64,000 nucleotides of DNA from JAHJQZ01 sp963675235 (GCA_963675235.2 CAXXFU010000005.1:372001-436000), one strand, 5' to 3'. Counted from the first letter of the stretch, positions 17,775-26,524 are shown. Program-made: numbers and translations. Notes: generated from the letters alone by a model not told the origin.

Positions 17775-18831
17775 TCTGGCGTCCTCCGCTGAACTGGCGT
17801 TGGGCCTGGTCGATCAGGACCGAAATGATGATGACGACGCCAACGGCGATGAACTGCCAGAACGGTTCGACATTGACGAAGACCAAACCGTACTGGATCA
17901 CGGCGATGACGAAGGCTCCTGCCACGGTGCCGACAATCGTTCCCGAGCCGCCGAACAGGCTGGCGCCGCCGATGACAACGGCCGCGACACTGTCGAGCAG
18001 AAGCGGTTCACCGGCCTGGGCGGCACCGGCATTGAACCGGGCCGAGTAGAGCGCGCCGGCCAGACCGGCACAGGCCGCCGACAGGATATACAGTCGCGTC
18101 AGATGTCCCTTGATGTTGATGCCGGCCCGGCGGGCAGCCGTCTCGCTGGCGCCAATGGCATAATTGTGCTGACCGAACTTCGTCTGGCTGAGCACGTAGT
18201 GCATGATCAGCACGAACGCCGCCGTGATGATGACGATGTAGGGTATGTTGAAGATGCGGCCATTGCCGATGGTTGCGAACAGGGTGTTGTGCACGGGCAC
18301 TGTCGTGCCGCCTGCTAAAAGGAAGGCCACGCCGCGGGCGATGCCGAACATGCCGAGCGTGCCGATGAATGGCGGAACCCTGAGACGCGCGACCAACGTG
18401 CCGTTGACCAGGCCGGCGACGCCGGCGGCGAGAACGGCAACCAGCACGCCGAAAAGGATGGCGAGCGGCATGCCCATGACCGGGGTTGCGTAGTTGATCG
18501 TGTGCGCCGCCACGACCGCGGCCAGCCCCATGATGAACCCTAGCGACAGATCGATGCCGCCCGAGATGATGACGAAGGTCTGTCCGGTGGCGAGCAGCAG
18601 AGGCGCCACGGCAAAAATGGTGATCGATTGCAGGTTGAACGGATTGAGCACGAATGTGCTGTCGAACTGGGTACGCGCCCAGATCTCGAACATGGCGATC
18701 AGAGCGATAAGGAACAGCCAGGCACGCAGGTCGGCGACGCGCTGAAGCACGGTTTTCGCCCGATCCGCGTGATCGGCCTGCGGCGCAGCGGTTTCGGACG
18801 TCGTCGAAGACGCAGAGTCTGTTTGGCGCAT
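17767..18831 (-). CDS. CUT2 sugar ABC transporter permease (FrcC/RbsC-type)
   Basis: The 354-residue membrane protein has the conserved CUT2 permease motifs ATGQTFVIISGGIDLSLG and FIGTLGMFGIARG, and many hydrophobic segments. The first 40 residues are polar and cytoplasmic. It is encoded between the binding protein and the single-domain ATPase. The FrcBCA gene order and domain sizes suggest a fructose-, ribose- or related-sugar importer. Confidence 0.92.
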   Translation of the reverse strand: MRQTDSASSTTSETAAPQADHADRAKTVLQRVADLRAWLFLIALIAMFEIWARTQFDSTFVLNPFNLQSITIFAVAPLLLATGQTFVIISGGIDLSLGFIMGLAAVVAAHTINYATPVMGMPLAILFGVLVAVLAAGVAGLVNGTLVARLRVPPFIGTLGMFGIARGVAFLLAGGTTVPVHNTLFATIGNGRIFNIPYIVIITAAFVLIMHYVLSQTKFGQHNYAIGASETAARRAGINIKGHLTRLYILSAACAGLAGALYSARFNAGAAQAGEPLLLDSVAAVVIGGASLFGGSGTIVGTVAGAFVIAVIQYGLVFVNVEPFWQFIAVGVVIIISVLIDQAQRQFSGGRQSE

Positions 18832-18904
18832 GGCGGGCCGCCTCCCAGAAAAAGTGTTGGTGACAGGTCCGCCTTCATCGCGGCGCGACCGAGGGATAAG
18901 GCCC

Positions 18905-18926
18905 CCCCCGGCAAACCGGCCGGGGG
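18905..18926. terminator. GC hairpin after CUT2 binding-protein gene
   Basis: CCCCCGGC (18905-18912) and GCCGGGGG (18919-18926) form an 8-bp stem with a 6-base loop just downstream (reverse strand) of the binding-protein stop and before the permease start. It lacks a T-run, and probably limits read-through or stabilises the binding-protein message. Confidence 0.65.
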
Positions 18927-18945
18927 AGACTCGCGGGAGGTCAGA

Positions 18946-19935
18946 TCAATCCGAGTAGATGAACTTGGCCGCTTCCGGATCCTCGATGTTGGACTTGTCC
19001 AGCACCGTGAAGCCCGTACCGATGGCGGTCGGGATCGACTGCCCGGTCAGATGTGCGTAGGCGGAGACCACGCCGTAGTATCCGATCTCGGCCGGATGCT
19101 GGGCGATGGTCATGTCCACCAGACCGGATTCGATCTGATCGACGATGCTCTGGGGGGCATCGAAGGCAACGACGCGGATGGCACCGGTCTGACCCGCCTG
19201 CTGCACGCCGTTCGCGGCGCCGATGGCGGAGAACAGATTGGCGCCGAACACGCCCTTGAGGTCGGGATTGCGGGCGAACATCGCCTGCAGCTGTGAGGCC
19301 GCCTTGTTGGCGTCGTCGTCATTGAACTGGGTTTCCAGAACCTCGACGCCCGGGAACTCTTCGGCCATCGCGGCCTTGAAGCCTTCTTCACGCTGGTCGG
19401 TCGTCGAGACGCCCGGCTTGACATTGGACACATAGACCTTGCCTTCGCCGCCGATGGCATGGGCCAGGGCACGCGCGGCGATCTTGCCGCCGAGCACGTT
19501 GTCCGACGCGATGTAGGAAAGCGGGAAGTCGGCTTCGCCGGCGCCGGTCTGGTAGTTGCCGGTACCGATGAACGTATCGACGGTGATGACCGGAATGCCG
19601 GCATCAAAGGCTTTGCGCATCGGTTCGACCAGCTGCACCTTGTCGGTCGGCGCGATCAGAAGCGCGTCGGGCTGACGGGCGATGACGGCATCGAGCACGG
19701 GCACCTGGACGACCGGGTTGAATTCCGGCGCGCCCTGGAACAGCAGTTCGACACCGAGAGCGTCGGCAGCAGCCTGGGCGCCCTTGCGCATGGTGATGTA
19801 GAAGGCGTCAGTCGTCAGTCCGGGGACCAACGCGATGGTGAGCTTGTCGGCTGCATAGCCCGCAGCGGCGCCAAGGCCCATCATGACCGACAGCGTTGCG
19901 ACCGAAGCCGCCTTGAAAATCGTACGACGATTCAT
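18946..19935 (-). CDS. CUT2 sugar ABC transporter substrate-binding protein (RbsB-like)
   Basis: The 329-residue protein starts with a twin-Arg-like but standard Sec signal (MNRRTIFKAASVATLSVMM, cleavage about residue 28 after GYA). The mature protein has two RbsB-type lobes (KLTIALVPGLTTDAFYITM; QPDALLIAPTDK; GVFGANLFSAIGAA; RVVAFDAPQSIVDQIESG). It is the first gene of the reverse operon; GGAGGAGG sits six bases or so before the ATG. It should bind a monosaccharide or polyol in the periplasm for the downstream permease and ATPase. Confidence 0.92.
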   Translation of the reverse strand: MNRRTIFKAASVATLSVMMGLGAAAGYAADKLTIALVPGLTTDAFYITMRKGAQAAADALGVELLFQGAPEFNPVVQVPVLDAVIARQPDALLIAPTDKVQLVEPMRKAFDAGIPVITVDTFIGTGNYQTGAGEADFPLSYIASDNVLGGKIAARALAHAIGGEGKVYVSNVKPGVSTTDQREEGFKAAMAEEFPGVEVLETQFNDDDANKAASQLQAMFARNPDLKGVFGANLFSAIGAANGVQQAGQTGAIRVVAFDAPQSIVDQIESGLVDMTIAQHPAEIGYYGVVSAYAHLTGQSIPTAIGTGFTVLDKSNIEDPEAAKFIYSD

Positions 19936-20133
19936 GGGTTTCCTCCTCCGTTGAAAAACCGTTGAACGCTAGGAACACTAGGTTTTTGTCGGACAGACTC
20001 CCTTCTGCCCGTTTTCTTATTCGGGACATGCCGAATGGCCGCGAAAACGCGGTGGCATGCATGAACCAAGAAAAGGAATTACCGCCCGTCACTCTGGATG
20101 CGGACGCTCCCTCGTCCTCGTCCCCTGCTCTGG

Positions 20134-20217
20134 ATTGAACATCCAATTTGCGCGGTCTGTCAACTTAGTTGTGTCGAGGAAAAGATATTTTTTACTTGCT
20201 GAAAGTTTCATTTCAGC
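20134..20217 (-). promoter_or_regulatory. Promoter with palindromic operator upstream of the CUT2 operon
   Basis: On the reverse strand TTGACA (20163-20158) is followed after 18 bases by TTCAAT (20139-20134, 4 of 6). About 35 bases upstream of the -35 box lies the perfect inverted repeat GCTGAAAGTTTCATTTCAGC (20198-20217; 7-bp arms, 6-base centre) in an AT-rich patch. The long leader to the binding-protein start (about 200 bases) shows nothing else recognisable. The stretch 20218-20435 holds no convincing gene. Confidence 0.45.
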
Positions 20218-20435
20218 CGAAATCAGCGCCATCTCCGCCCCGACACCGGTCGATTGGCCCCTTCCGCAAGCAGGCGGAGAGCGATACGCCACACCACGAT
20301 CATCGCTGTCGATCCGGCCGAGCCGTTGCCGAAGGGCGTGTCCGACGGCCTGTTCGCCATGGCAAGCCGATGGCGGAGTCGCGATGGACCGGTCCAATTG
20401 TCTGGTGGACTAAAACCGCCGCGATGACGCGATCT

Positions 20436-21392
20436 TCAGGACAGCAGATCGTCAAGTCCGGCAGGACCGATCGGACGAATGCCCGACGGATTGAGCGTCC
20501 TGATGCCATAGTAGCCGCGGGTGATGTGATCCATGTTCACCGTTTCGCGCACGCCCGGCAGGTCGAGGATGCGTGCCACATAGGCGCTGAGCCCGGGATA
20601 GTCGGCAATCCGCTTGCGGTTGAGCTTGAACAGTCCGTGATAGGGGGCATCGAACCGGATCAGGGTAACGAAGGCGCGGATATCGGTCTCGGTTAAGCGC
20701 TCGCCGAACAGGAAGTCTCCACTCAGGCGGCCCTCGAGTTCGTCGAGCATGGCGAACACGCCCTTGGCCGCCTCGTCATAGGCGTCCTGGGTGCTGGCAA
20801 AGCCTGCCTTGTAGACGCCATTGTTGAGCTGGTTGTAGATGCGCGGATTGAGGGCATCGATCTCGTCGGCAAGGTCCTCGGGATAAAGCCTCAGGTCCGA
20901 GGGCACGATGTGCTCGAATGCCGTGTCGAACATCCTCAGGATGTCGGCGCTTTCATTGTTGACCAGCACATCACGCTCCATGTCCCACAGCACCGGAACG
21001 GTAGCGCGGCCGGTGAAATGCGGATCGGCGCGGGTGTAGATCTCGTGCAGGTAGCTGGCGCCGAAAAGCGGATCCGCTTCGGCGCCGGGATAGCCGCCGA
21101 AACGCCAACCCTCAGTGCTCATCACCGGATTGACCACGGTGACCGGGATCAGCGCGTCCAGTCCCTTGAGCTTGCGCGCCATCAGCGTGCGCGAGGCCCA
21201 GGGGCAGATCAGCGCCACATAGAGACGATAGCGCCCGGCTTCGGCCTTGAAACCGCCCTCGCCCGTCGGGCCGGCACTGCCGTCGGGTGTGATCCAGTTG
21301 CGAAAGCTCGAGACCTGGCGGACGAAGCGGCCCTTTGCGTCGGCCTTCTGCACCAGCTGCCAGTCCTCGCTCCATTTTCCGTCGACAAGCAT
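20436..21392 (-). CDS. Glutathionyl-hydroquinone reductase (xi-class GST)
   Basis: The 318-residue protein matches the YqjG/PcpF family. The active-site CPWASR places the catalytic cysteine at residue 63, the same number as in E. coli YqjG. The N-terminal WITPDGSAGPTGEGGF and the C-terminal DHITRGYYG are family hallmarks. The enzyme reduces glutathionyl-hydroquinones back to hydroquinones using glutathione in the cytosol. It is the last gene of a reverse set with a ring-cleavage-type dioxygenase, DoxX and an oxidoreductase, in keeping with quinone or aromatic stress defence. Its ATG lies inside the 3' extension of the dioxygenase frame, preceded by AGGAAGG. Confidence 0.93.
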   Translation of the reverse strand: MLVDGKWSEDWQLVQKADAKGRFVRQVSSFRNWITPDGSAGPTGEGGFKAEAGRYRLYVALICPWASRTLMARKLKGLDALIPVTVVNPVMSTEGWRFGGYPGAEADPLFGASYLHEIYTRADPHFTGRATVPVLWDMERDVLVNNESADILRMFDTAFEHIVPSDLRLYPEDLADEIDALNPRIYNQLNNGVYKAGFASTQDAYDEAAKGVFAMLDELEGRLSGDFLFGERLTETDIRAFVTLIRFDAPYHGLFKLNRKRIADYPGLSAYVARILDLPGVRETVNMDHITRGYYGIRTLNPSGIRPIGPAGLDDLLS

Positions 21393-22230
21393 GATCGAAA
21401 CCTTCCTGGACCTGATGAAACACGAAGGACCGCATCGACACCGAACCGAGATCGATGCTGTCGGTCATGAAAGTCAGTGCATCGCGCCCGGACGACGCCC
21501 CGGCGATGGTCAGCGCCGGCAGGTAGTGATCGATGGAAGGATGCGCCATGTGCAGCAGGGAGCCGAGCCCGGCGCGATCGGTCAGGCTCGCCCAATCACG
21601 GGCGGTCAGGCGGTCGGCGAACAACGCATCGAACTCGACGGCGAAATCCTGTGGTTTGCCGTTCATTCGCAGCGCGCGCAGATTGTGCACGACATTGCCC
21701 GATCCGAGGATCAGCACGCCGCGATCGCGCAGTTCGGATAGTGCCCTGCCGATCTCGATCTGCTTTTCGAGGCCGCCGGTCATGTCGATGGAAACCTGGA
21801 ACACCGGTACGTCGGCCTCAGGATACAGGCTGTTGAGCACCGACCAGGCGCCGTGGTCGAGACCCCAGGTGACGTCCGCCTCGGCATGGTGGCTTGAAAG
21901 AAGCGACACGACCTCGCGGGCCAGCCCGGGCTCACCATGCGCCGCATAGCGCTGGGCGTAGAGTTCGGGCGGAAATCCGTAGAAGTCGTGGATTGTTCGC
22001 GGCAGGGCCGAAACATCGACCAGGGTCGTGCCCTCGGTCATCCAGTGGGCAGAAATGACGAGGATGGCCTTGGGGCGCGGCAGCATCTCGCCCAACTGCG
22101 ACCAGGCGTGACGGTACTGATTGTCCTCGATGGCGTTCATCGGGCTGCCGTGACCGAGAAAGACCAGCGGCATTCGGTCGGATGGCGACAGAGAATCGCG
22201 AAGCGACTGAAGGGCCTGTGCGGCGCTCAT
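21112..22230 (-). CDS. DODA-type (LigB/YgiD) extradiol dioxygenase with unusual C-terminal extension
   Basis: The first ~271 residues form a complete YgiD/LigB-type domain: FLGHGSPMN with metal-ligand His, ISAHWMTEGT, WGLDHGAWSVL, SGNVVHNLR and the terminal GSVSMRSFVF. Family members end at about that point. Here no stop follows and the frame runs another 101 codons, 281 bases of them overlapping the glutathionyl-hydroquinone reductase gene out of frame. The extension is Arg- and Gly-rich and looks like a shadow translation. Either the stop was lost by mutation or the boundary carries a sequencing error. I start at the ATG at 22230 (AAGGAAGG upstream) rather than the GTG two codons earlier. 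The substrate may be a catechol or related phenol. Confidence 0.8.
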   Translation of the reverse strand: MSAAQALQSLRDSLSPSDRMPLVFLGHGSPMNAIEDNQYRHAWSQLGEMLPRPKAILVISAHWMTEGTTLVDVSALPRTIHDFYGFPPELYAQRYAAHGEPGLAREVVSLLSSHHAEADVTWGLDHGAWSVLNSLYPEADVPVFQVSIDMTGGLEKQIEIGRALSELRDRGVLILGSGNVVHNLRALRMNGKPQDFAVEFDALFADRLTARDWASLTDRAGLGSLLHMAHPSIDHYLPALTIAGASSGRDALTFMTDSIDLGSVSMRSFVFHQVQEGFDHACRRKMERGLAAGAEGRRKGPLRPPGLELSQLDHTRRQCRPDGRGRFQGRSRALSSLCGADLPLGLAHADGAQAQGTGRADPGHRGQSGDEH

Positions 22231-22254
22231 TTCCACTATCCTTCCTTAAGGGGC

Positions 22255-22278
22255 GAGCCGCCGCCGGAGCGGCGGCTC
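22255..22278. terminator. GC hairpin between DoxX and dioxygenase genes
   Basis: GAGCCGCCGC (22255-22264) and GCGGCGGCTC (22269-22278) form a 10-bp stem with a CGGA tetraloop, seven bases after the DoxX stop on the reverse strand. There is no T-run; it may act as a partial terminator or processing site within the operon. Confidence 0.6.
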
Positions 22279-22285
22279 ATGAAGG

Positions 22286-22708
22286 TCAGGCGAAAGCGCC
22301 CAGACGCTTGTTGAGAGCGGGAATGCGCAGGGCAAGGGTGCCGGCTCCCACCGTGCCGATGACGGCCTGGATCACGGCCCAGAACAGCGGGTATTCCCAG
22401 CCGCCATTGGGGTTCGAGAAGAACCAGCCATTGCCTGAATGCGCCCACACCGCGCCGAGCAGGATCAGCACGAGCGGGATCGAAACGAGCCGCACGGCAA
22501 GGCCGAGGATCAGCGCCAGTCCGCCGCCGATTTCGCCGAGAATGACGAGATAGGCAAGAAAGCCCGGAATGCCGATGGACTCGAAATAGGCCGCCGTGCC
22601 TGCCGGGGTGAACACCATGAGCTTGACCAGCCCGTGGGCGATGAAGGCGACGCCGCTGGCAACGCGCAGGGCGGCAAATGCATAATCGTTGGTCTTGAGA
22701 TCGGTCAT
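22286..22708 (-). CDS. DoxX-family membrane protein
   Basis: The 140-residue protein has four hydrophobic segments. The motifs ALRVASGVAFIAHGLVKL and GIPGFLAYLVILGEIGGGLALILG are those of DoxX/YphA proteins. DoxX proteins are small inner-membrane proteins often linked to thiol or quinone stress. It lies 24 bases downstream of the oxidoreductase gene in a LysR-divergent operon. Its biochemical role is not established. Confidence 0.9.
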   Translation of the reverse strand: MTDLKTNDYAFAALRVASGVAFIAHGLVKLMVFTPAGTAAYFESIGIPGFLAYLVILGEIGGGLALILGLAVRLVSIPLVLILLGAVWAHSGNGWFFSNPNGGWEYPLFWAVIQAVIGTVGAGTLALRIPALNKRLGAFA

Positions 22709-22732
22709 TTCATTTCTCCGGGGGAAGCTGGA

Positions 22733-23308
22733 TCAGGCAGCAAGCCACTGCGGCGCGATCGAAGTGCCGCGGCCGAGGACGTAGCCGAACTGGATGTTCA
22801 TGAAGCCCATCGGCTCAAGATAGCGGGCGCTCTTGAGCGGACCGGCGTTGACCGGCACAAGGCCGATATCCGTTGCCAGATGCTCGACGACAGAACGCGC
22901 GGCCTCGTCATCGGTGGCGATGAAGGTCTGCAGCTTCTCGCCGCCGAGCGCCAGGCCCGAGGCATAGTGCTGGGCGAAGATGGTGTTGAACGCCTTGACG
23001 ACGCTGGCACCGGCCAGAAGCCGGGCAATCTCTTCGGCTGCCGAGCTTTCGTGGCCGACCGACAGGCCGGAGAAGTCGGGGGTGACGGGGTTGGACACAT
23101 CGATAACGATCTTGCCGCCGAAATCGGCCTTGCTGGCCAGATCGGCAGCAGCGCCAAAGGGCGTGGCCAGGATCACGACGTCCGCGGATTTGACCACCGC
23201 GGCAAGATCGGAGCCGCGACCGGCGGTCGTGACCTCGTGCAGGGCCTTTGACAGGACGACCGCCAGGCCGGAGCCAACATTGCCGTTTCCGATGATTGCG
23301 ATTTTCAT
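22733..23308 (-). CDS. NADP-binding oxidoreductase of the NpdG/F420-dependent NADP reductase-like family
   Basis: The 191-residue protein has an N-terminal Rossmann motif (IAIIGNGNVGSGLA, residues 3-16) and the later family motifs VIDVSNPVTPDF and VVKAFNTI. Many proteobacterial members lack F420 and act as NADPH-dependent quinone or ferric reductases. It is the first gene of the operon divergent from a LysR regulator, so it is probably the main target of that regulator. The exact substrate is unknown. Confidence 0.85.
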   Translation of the reverse strand: MKIAIIGNGNVGSGLAVVLSKALHEVTTAGRGSDLAAVVKSADVVILATPFGAAADLASKADFGGKIVIDVSNPVTPDFSGLSVGHESSAAEEIARLLAGASVVKAFNTIFAQHYASGLALGGEKLQTFIATDDEAARSVVEHLATDIGLVPVNAGPLKSARYLEPMGFMNIQFGYVLGRGTSIAPQWLAA

Positions 23309-23373
23309 GTCTCGTTCCTTCCAGATGGCCCGGCGGGCCGTTCGTTGATCTGGAGCGAGACTAGCGCTTGCCT

Positions 23374-23398
23374 ATAATCTACAAAATGGCGTAGTTAT
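23374..23398. promoter_or_regulatory. Candidate LysR operator between divergent genes
   Basis: ATAATCTAC (23374-23382) and GTAGTTAT (23391-23398) form an imperfect inverted repeat around an 8-base centre; a T-N11-A type core is contained. It lies midway between the LysR gene and the oxidoreductase gene, as expected for a LysR autoregulatory and activation site. TATAAT (23373-23378) overlaps it. Confidence 0.5.
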
Positions 23399-23438
23399 TC
23401 GATGACTATCCACATTTTGATCTTAATCAGTTGAGACC

Positions 23439-24335
23439 ATGGATATCGTCGACGAGTTGAAAGCCTTTGTCGCGACGGCGCAAACGGGCTCGTTCACCGG
23501 CGCGGCGCAACAGCTTGGCATGTCCAACCGGCTGACTTCGAAATATGTGGCCGAACTCGAGAACCGCCTGGGCATACGGCTTTTCCAGCGCACGACGCGC
23601 AAGGTCGGCCTGACGCCGGCGGGAGAAGACCTGCTGGCGCGGGCGCCGGCACTGCTCGACGACCTCGACGATCTGCTTGCCGGCGTGACTGAAGGCTCAA
23701 AAGGGTTCACCGGCAGCATCCGCGTTTCGGCGCCGGTCACCTTCGGCGAAGTCTATGTCGCCGGCATGCTCGGCCGGTTCGCCGCCCGCAACCCCGATCT
23801 CACCATCGATCTGCGCCTCAACGACCGCTATGTCGATCTGGCGGCGGACGGGATCGACGTCGCCTTCCGCATCGGCATCACCGACACCTTGTCGATCAAG
23901 ACCCGCAAGCTCGGTTCGCTGCAAAGCTGCGTCGTCGCCAGTCCCGGCTATCTCGCCCGCAACGGCACACCGATGGTACCCGCGGACCTTTCGAGCCACG
24001 CCTGCATCCTTGATACCAACAGGCGCAATTCTTCTGTCTGGCCGTTTCGCGACGCCGGCAAGGACTCAAATGTCACCGTGGTCGGCCGGTTCAAGGTCAA
24101 TTCGGCGCGCGCCGCGTCCGAACTGGCGATGATTGATCAGGGCATAGTCTACGCGCCGCGCTTCGCCGTATTCGATGCGCTGCACTCAGGCAGGCTCGTG
24201 ACGCTGCTCGAAGACTTCGCCGGCGAGCGCATTCCGGTCAGCGCCGTCTATCTCGAAGGGCGCACGCTGCCGAAAAAGGTGCGCGCACTCATCGATTTCG
24301 CCCATGAAGACATCGCGTCGTCCGGCATGGTGTGA
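23439..24335 (+). CDS. LysR-family transcriptional regulator
   Basis: The 298-residue protein has an N-terminal winged helix-turn-helix (FVATAQTGSFTGAAQQLGMSNRLTSKYVAELENRLG) and a LysR substrate-binding domain. It diverges from the NpdG-like/DoxX/dioxygenase/GHR set, so it likely senses a quinone, phenol or redox signal and activates those genes. No upstream regulatory gene is near. Confidence 0.93.
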   Translation: MDIVDELKAFVATAQTGSFTGAAQQLGMSNRLTSKYVAELENRLGIRLFQRTTRKVGLTPAGEDLLARAPALLDDLDDLLAGVTEGSKGFTGSIRVSAPVTFGEVYVAGMLGRFAARNPDLTIDLRLNDRYVDLAADGIDVAFRIGITDTLSIKTRKLGSLQSCVVASPGYLARNGTPMVPADLSSHACILDTNRRNSSVWPFRDAGKDSNVTVVGRFKVNSARAASELAMIDQGIVYAPRFAVFDALHSGRLVTLLEDFAGERIPVSAVYLEGRTLPKKVRALIDFAHEDIASSGMV

Positions 24336-24564
24336 GGCACCGGCGCTGGTTGAACATTTTGGGCGAGGCCGCGGTGCCGCCTGCGGCACGAGATATGCAA
24401 TCCGGAAACCGGGGACCCGGCCGCGTGCGCTTGAAAGGCCATCGAATAAACCGCAAGGAATGTCTTGAGCGCCGGTTCGCAGGTTCTACAATTCCCGAAA
24501 GGGAAATCGAACGCGTGACAATCGCGATCTCGATCTAGGAAGAAAGCAAAGGGGTGGATTTGGT

Positions 24565-25710
24565 ATGCGGCTCAGCAATTGCCATAATTTCCAGGATTTC
24601 CGGCGACTGGCGCGCCAGAACCTGCCGGGCCCGATCTTCAATTATATCGATGGCGGCGCAGACGACGAGGTGTCGCTCAGGCGCAATACCGAAGCATTCG
24701 ATCAGGTCGACCTAGTGCCGCGCGTCCTCAGGGGGTCGGAACAGATCGATCTTTCGACAACGATCCTCGGGCAAAAGCTCGCCCTGCCCTTCTTCCTGTC
24801 GCCGACGGCCCTTCAGCGCCTGTTCCACCATCAGGGCGAACGCGCCGTGGCGGCAGCGGCGGCCAAACACGGCACCATGTTCGGCGTGTCCTCTCTCGGC
24901 ACGGTGAGCCTTGAGGAACTGCGCAAGGCCCACGACACGCCGCAGGTCTACCAGTTCTATTTCCACAAGGACCGCGGCCTCAACCGCGCCATGATGCAGC
25001 GCGCCAAGGAGGCCGGCATCGACGTCATGATGCTGACCGTCGATTCCAATACTGGCGGCAACCGCGAGCGCGACAAGCGCACCGGCTTTTCCATCCCGTT
25101 CAAGCTCAACCTTGCCGGCATCACCCAGTTCGCCATCAAGCCGGCCTGGGCGATCAATTACGCCATCCACGAGCCGTTCAAGCTGCCCCAGCTCGATGCG
25201 CATATCGACATGGGCGGCTCGACGCTGTCGATCGGTCGCTATTTCACGGAAATGCTCGACCAGTCGCTGAACTGGAAGGATGTCGAGGAGATGGTCGGTG
25301 AATGGGGCGGACAGTTCTGCCTGAAGGGTGTGCTGCATCCGGACGATGCCAGAACGGCAGCCGAGATCGGCTGCACCGGAGTGATCCTGTCCAACCACGG
25401 CGGCCGCCAGCTCGACGCCAGCCGCGCGCCGTTCGACCAGCTCGGCGACATCGTCGACGCCGTTGGCGACAAGGCCGACGTCATCATGGATTCCGGCATC
25501 CAGCGCGGCACCCATGTCATCAAGGCACTGGCGATGGGCGCCAAGGCGGTCGGGATCGGCAGGGCCTATCTGTTCCCGCTTGCCGCCGCCGGCCAGAAAG
25601 GCGTCGAGAGGATGATCGATCTGCTCAAGGAAGAGATCGAGCGGGACATGCGCCTGATGGGCGTGGCGAAGGTCTCCGACCTGACGCGAGACAACCTCAG
25701 AAGGCGCTGA
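24565..25710 (+). CDS. FMN-dependent alpha-hydroxy acid dehydrogenase (L-lactate dehydrogenase-like)
   Basis: The 381-residue protein is a full-length member of the LldD/glycolate oxidase family. Visible residues include Tyr27 in FNYIDGGADDE, Lys254 in CLKGV, the catalytic base His278 and substrate-binding Arg281 in SNHGGRQLD, and the FMN phosphate loop GIGRAYLF. It oxidises L-lactate or another L-2-hydroxy acid to the keto acid and probably feeds electrons to quinone. The start has AAAGGGGTGG upstream. It stands alone after the LysR gene, with a strong terminator downstream. Lactate released by MurQ is D-configured, so a direct link to murQ is not supported. Confidence 0.9.
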   Translation: MRLSNCHNFQDFRRLARQNLPGPIFNYIDGGADDEVSLRRNTEAFDQVDLVPRVLRGSEQIDLSTTILGQKLALPFFLSPTALQRLFHHQGERAVAAAAAKHGTMFGVSSLGTVSLEELRKAHDTPQVYQFYFHKDRGLNRAMMQRAKEAGIDVMMLTVDSNTGGNRERDKRTGFSIPFKLNLAGITQFAIKPAWAINYAIHEPFKLPQLDAHIDMGGSTLSIGRYFTEMLDQSLNWKDVEEMVGEWGGQFCLKGVLHPDDARTAAEIGCTGVILSNHGGRQLDASRAPFDQLGDIVDAVGDKADVIMDSGIQRGTHVIKALAMGAKAVGIGRAYLFPLAAAGQKGVERMIDLLKEEIERDMRLMGVAKVSDLTRDNLRRR

Positions 25711-25811
25711 AACCGCTGTTCCTGCGCCTCGCAGACCCGGACAGATGCGGCGCGCGGACGCTGACGGTCGGAGCCGTCAGGACGGTCCCTTTGGCATTCC
25801 CGGGAGTGGAG

Positions 25812-25840
25812 CGACCCGGCGCTGGGGCGGCGCCGGGTCG
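25812..25840. terminator. Terminator hairpin between convergent lldD-like and AhpD-like genes
   Basis: CGACCCGGCGC (25812-25822) pairs exactly with GCGCCGGGTCG (25830-25840) around a 7-base loop, an 11-bp stem placed between convergent genes. A short T pair only follows, so termination may depend on Rho. Confidence 0.7.
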
Positions 25841-25846
25841 TTGCCA

Positions 25847-26389
25847 TCAGGCCGCTTTGGCGCGACGGGCGGGGAAGTCGATGTCGGTCTCGGCGACGTG
25901 GTTGATGTAGTTGGTGAAGATGTTGGCCACGACATTGGCGACGGTCTCGACGATGTCGGCCTCGGACAGGCCGGCCAGCTTGGCAGCGGCGAGATCGCTG
26001 TCCGACACCATGCCGCGCTCGGCAACGATGGCCGTGGCGAGCTTGAGGATCGCCGCCAGACGCGGATCGTCGGCCTGACCGGCGAGATGGGCGTCGATCG
26101 CCTCGGGCGAGACCTTCAGGCCGGACGCGATCGCTGCATGGGCCGAAGCGCAATAATCGCACGAGTTGACGCCGGCAACGGTCAGCGCGATGGCCTCGCG
26201 GGTGCGGCCGTTGAAGCTGCCGCCCGCCAGGTTCTCGCCAATGCCGAGCATGGCAGCCAGAACGCTCGGCTGGTTGCCGGCGACGCGATACAGGTTGGGC
26301 ACCATGCCGAGCTTGCTCTTGAGTGCGGAAAACAGCTTTGCCGTTTCCGGTGCGGCGTCGGCGTCGGAGACCTGGGTGATACGTGCCAT
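25847..26389 (-). CDS. AhpD-like carboxymuconolactone decarboxylase family protein
   Basis: The 180-residue all-helical protein has the CMD/AhpD signature SCDYCASAH with Cys77, Cys80 and His84 in the order used by AhpD peroxidase/thiol relay proteins. The N-terminus (ETAKLFSALKSKLGMVPNLYRVAGNQPSVL) is typical of the peroxidase-related subgroup. It probably acts in peroxide or thiol stress in the cytosol. The AraC regulator encoded just upstream on the same strand may control it. Confidence 0.9.
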   Translation of the reverse strand: MARITQVSDADAAPETAKLFSALKSKLGMVPNLYRVAGNQPSVLAAMLGIGENLAGGSFNGRTREAIALTVAGVNSCDYCASAHAAIASGLKVSPEAIDAHLAGQADDPRLAAILKLATAIVAERGMVSDSDLAAAKLAGLSEADIVETVANVVANIFTNYINHVAETDIDFPARRAKAA

Positions 26390-26524
26390 GGGAGAAGTCC
26401 TTTCGATTGGAGGTCAAGATGCGGAGGAAAACCGTTCCCGCCCGATCTAGACGCCAAACACAGGACTTTGAATGTCAGATACGCCGCTTGATATTGCAGA
26501 TCGTCCGAAACACCGCACGATCTG

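Noticed and set aside
24565..25710. Link of the FMN hydroxy-acid dehydrogenase to lactate released by MurQ
   Set aside because: MurQ releases D-lactate whereas this family oxidises L-2-hydroxy acids, and the genes are 24 kb apart.
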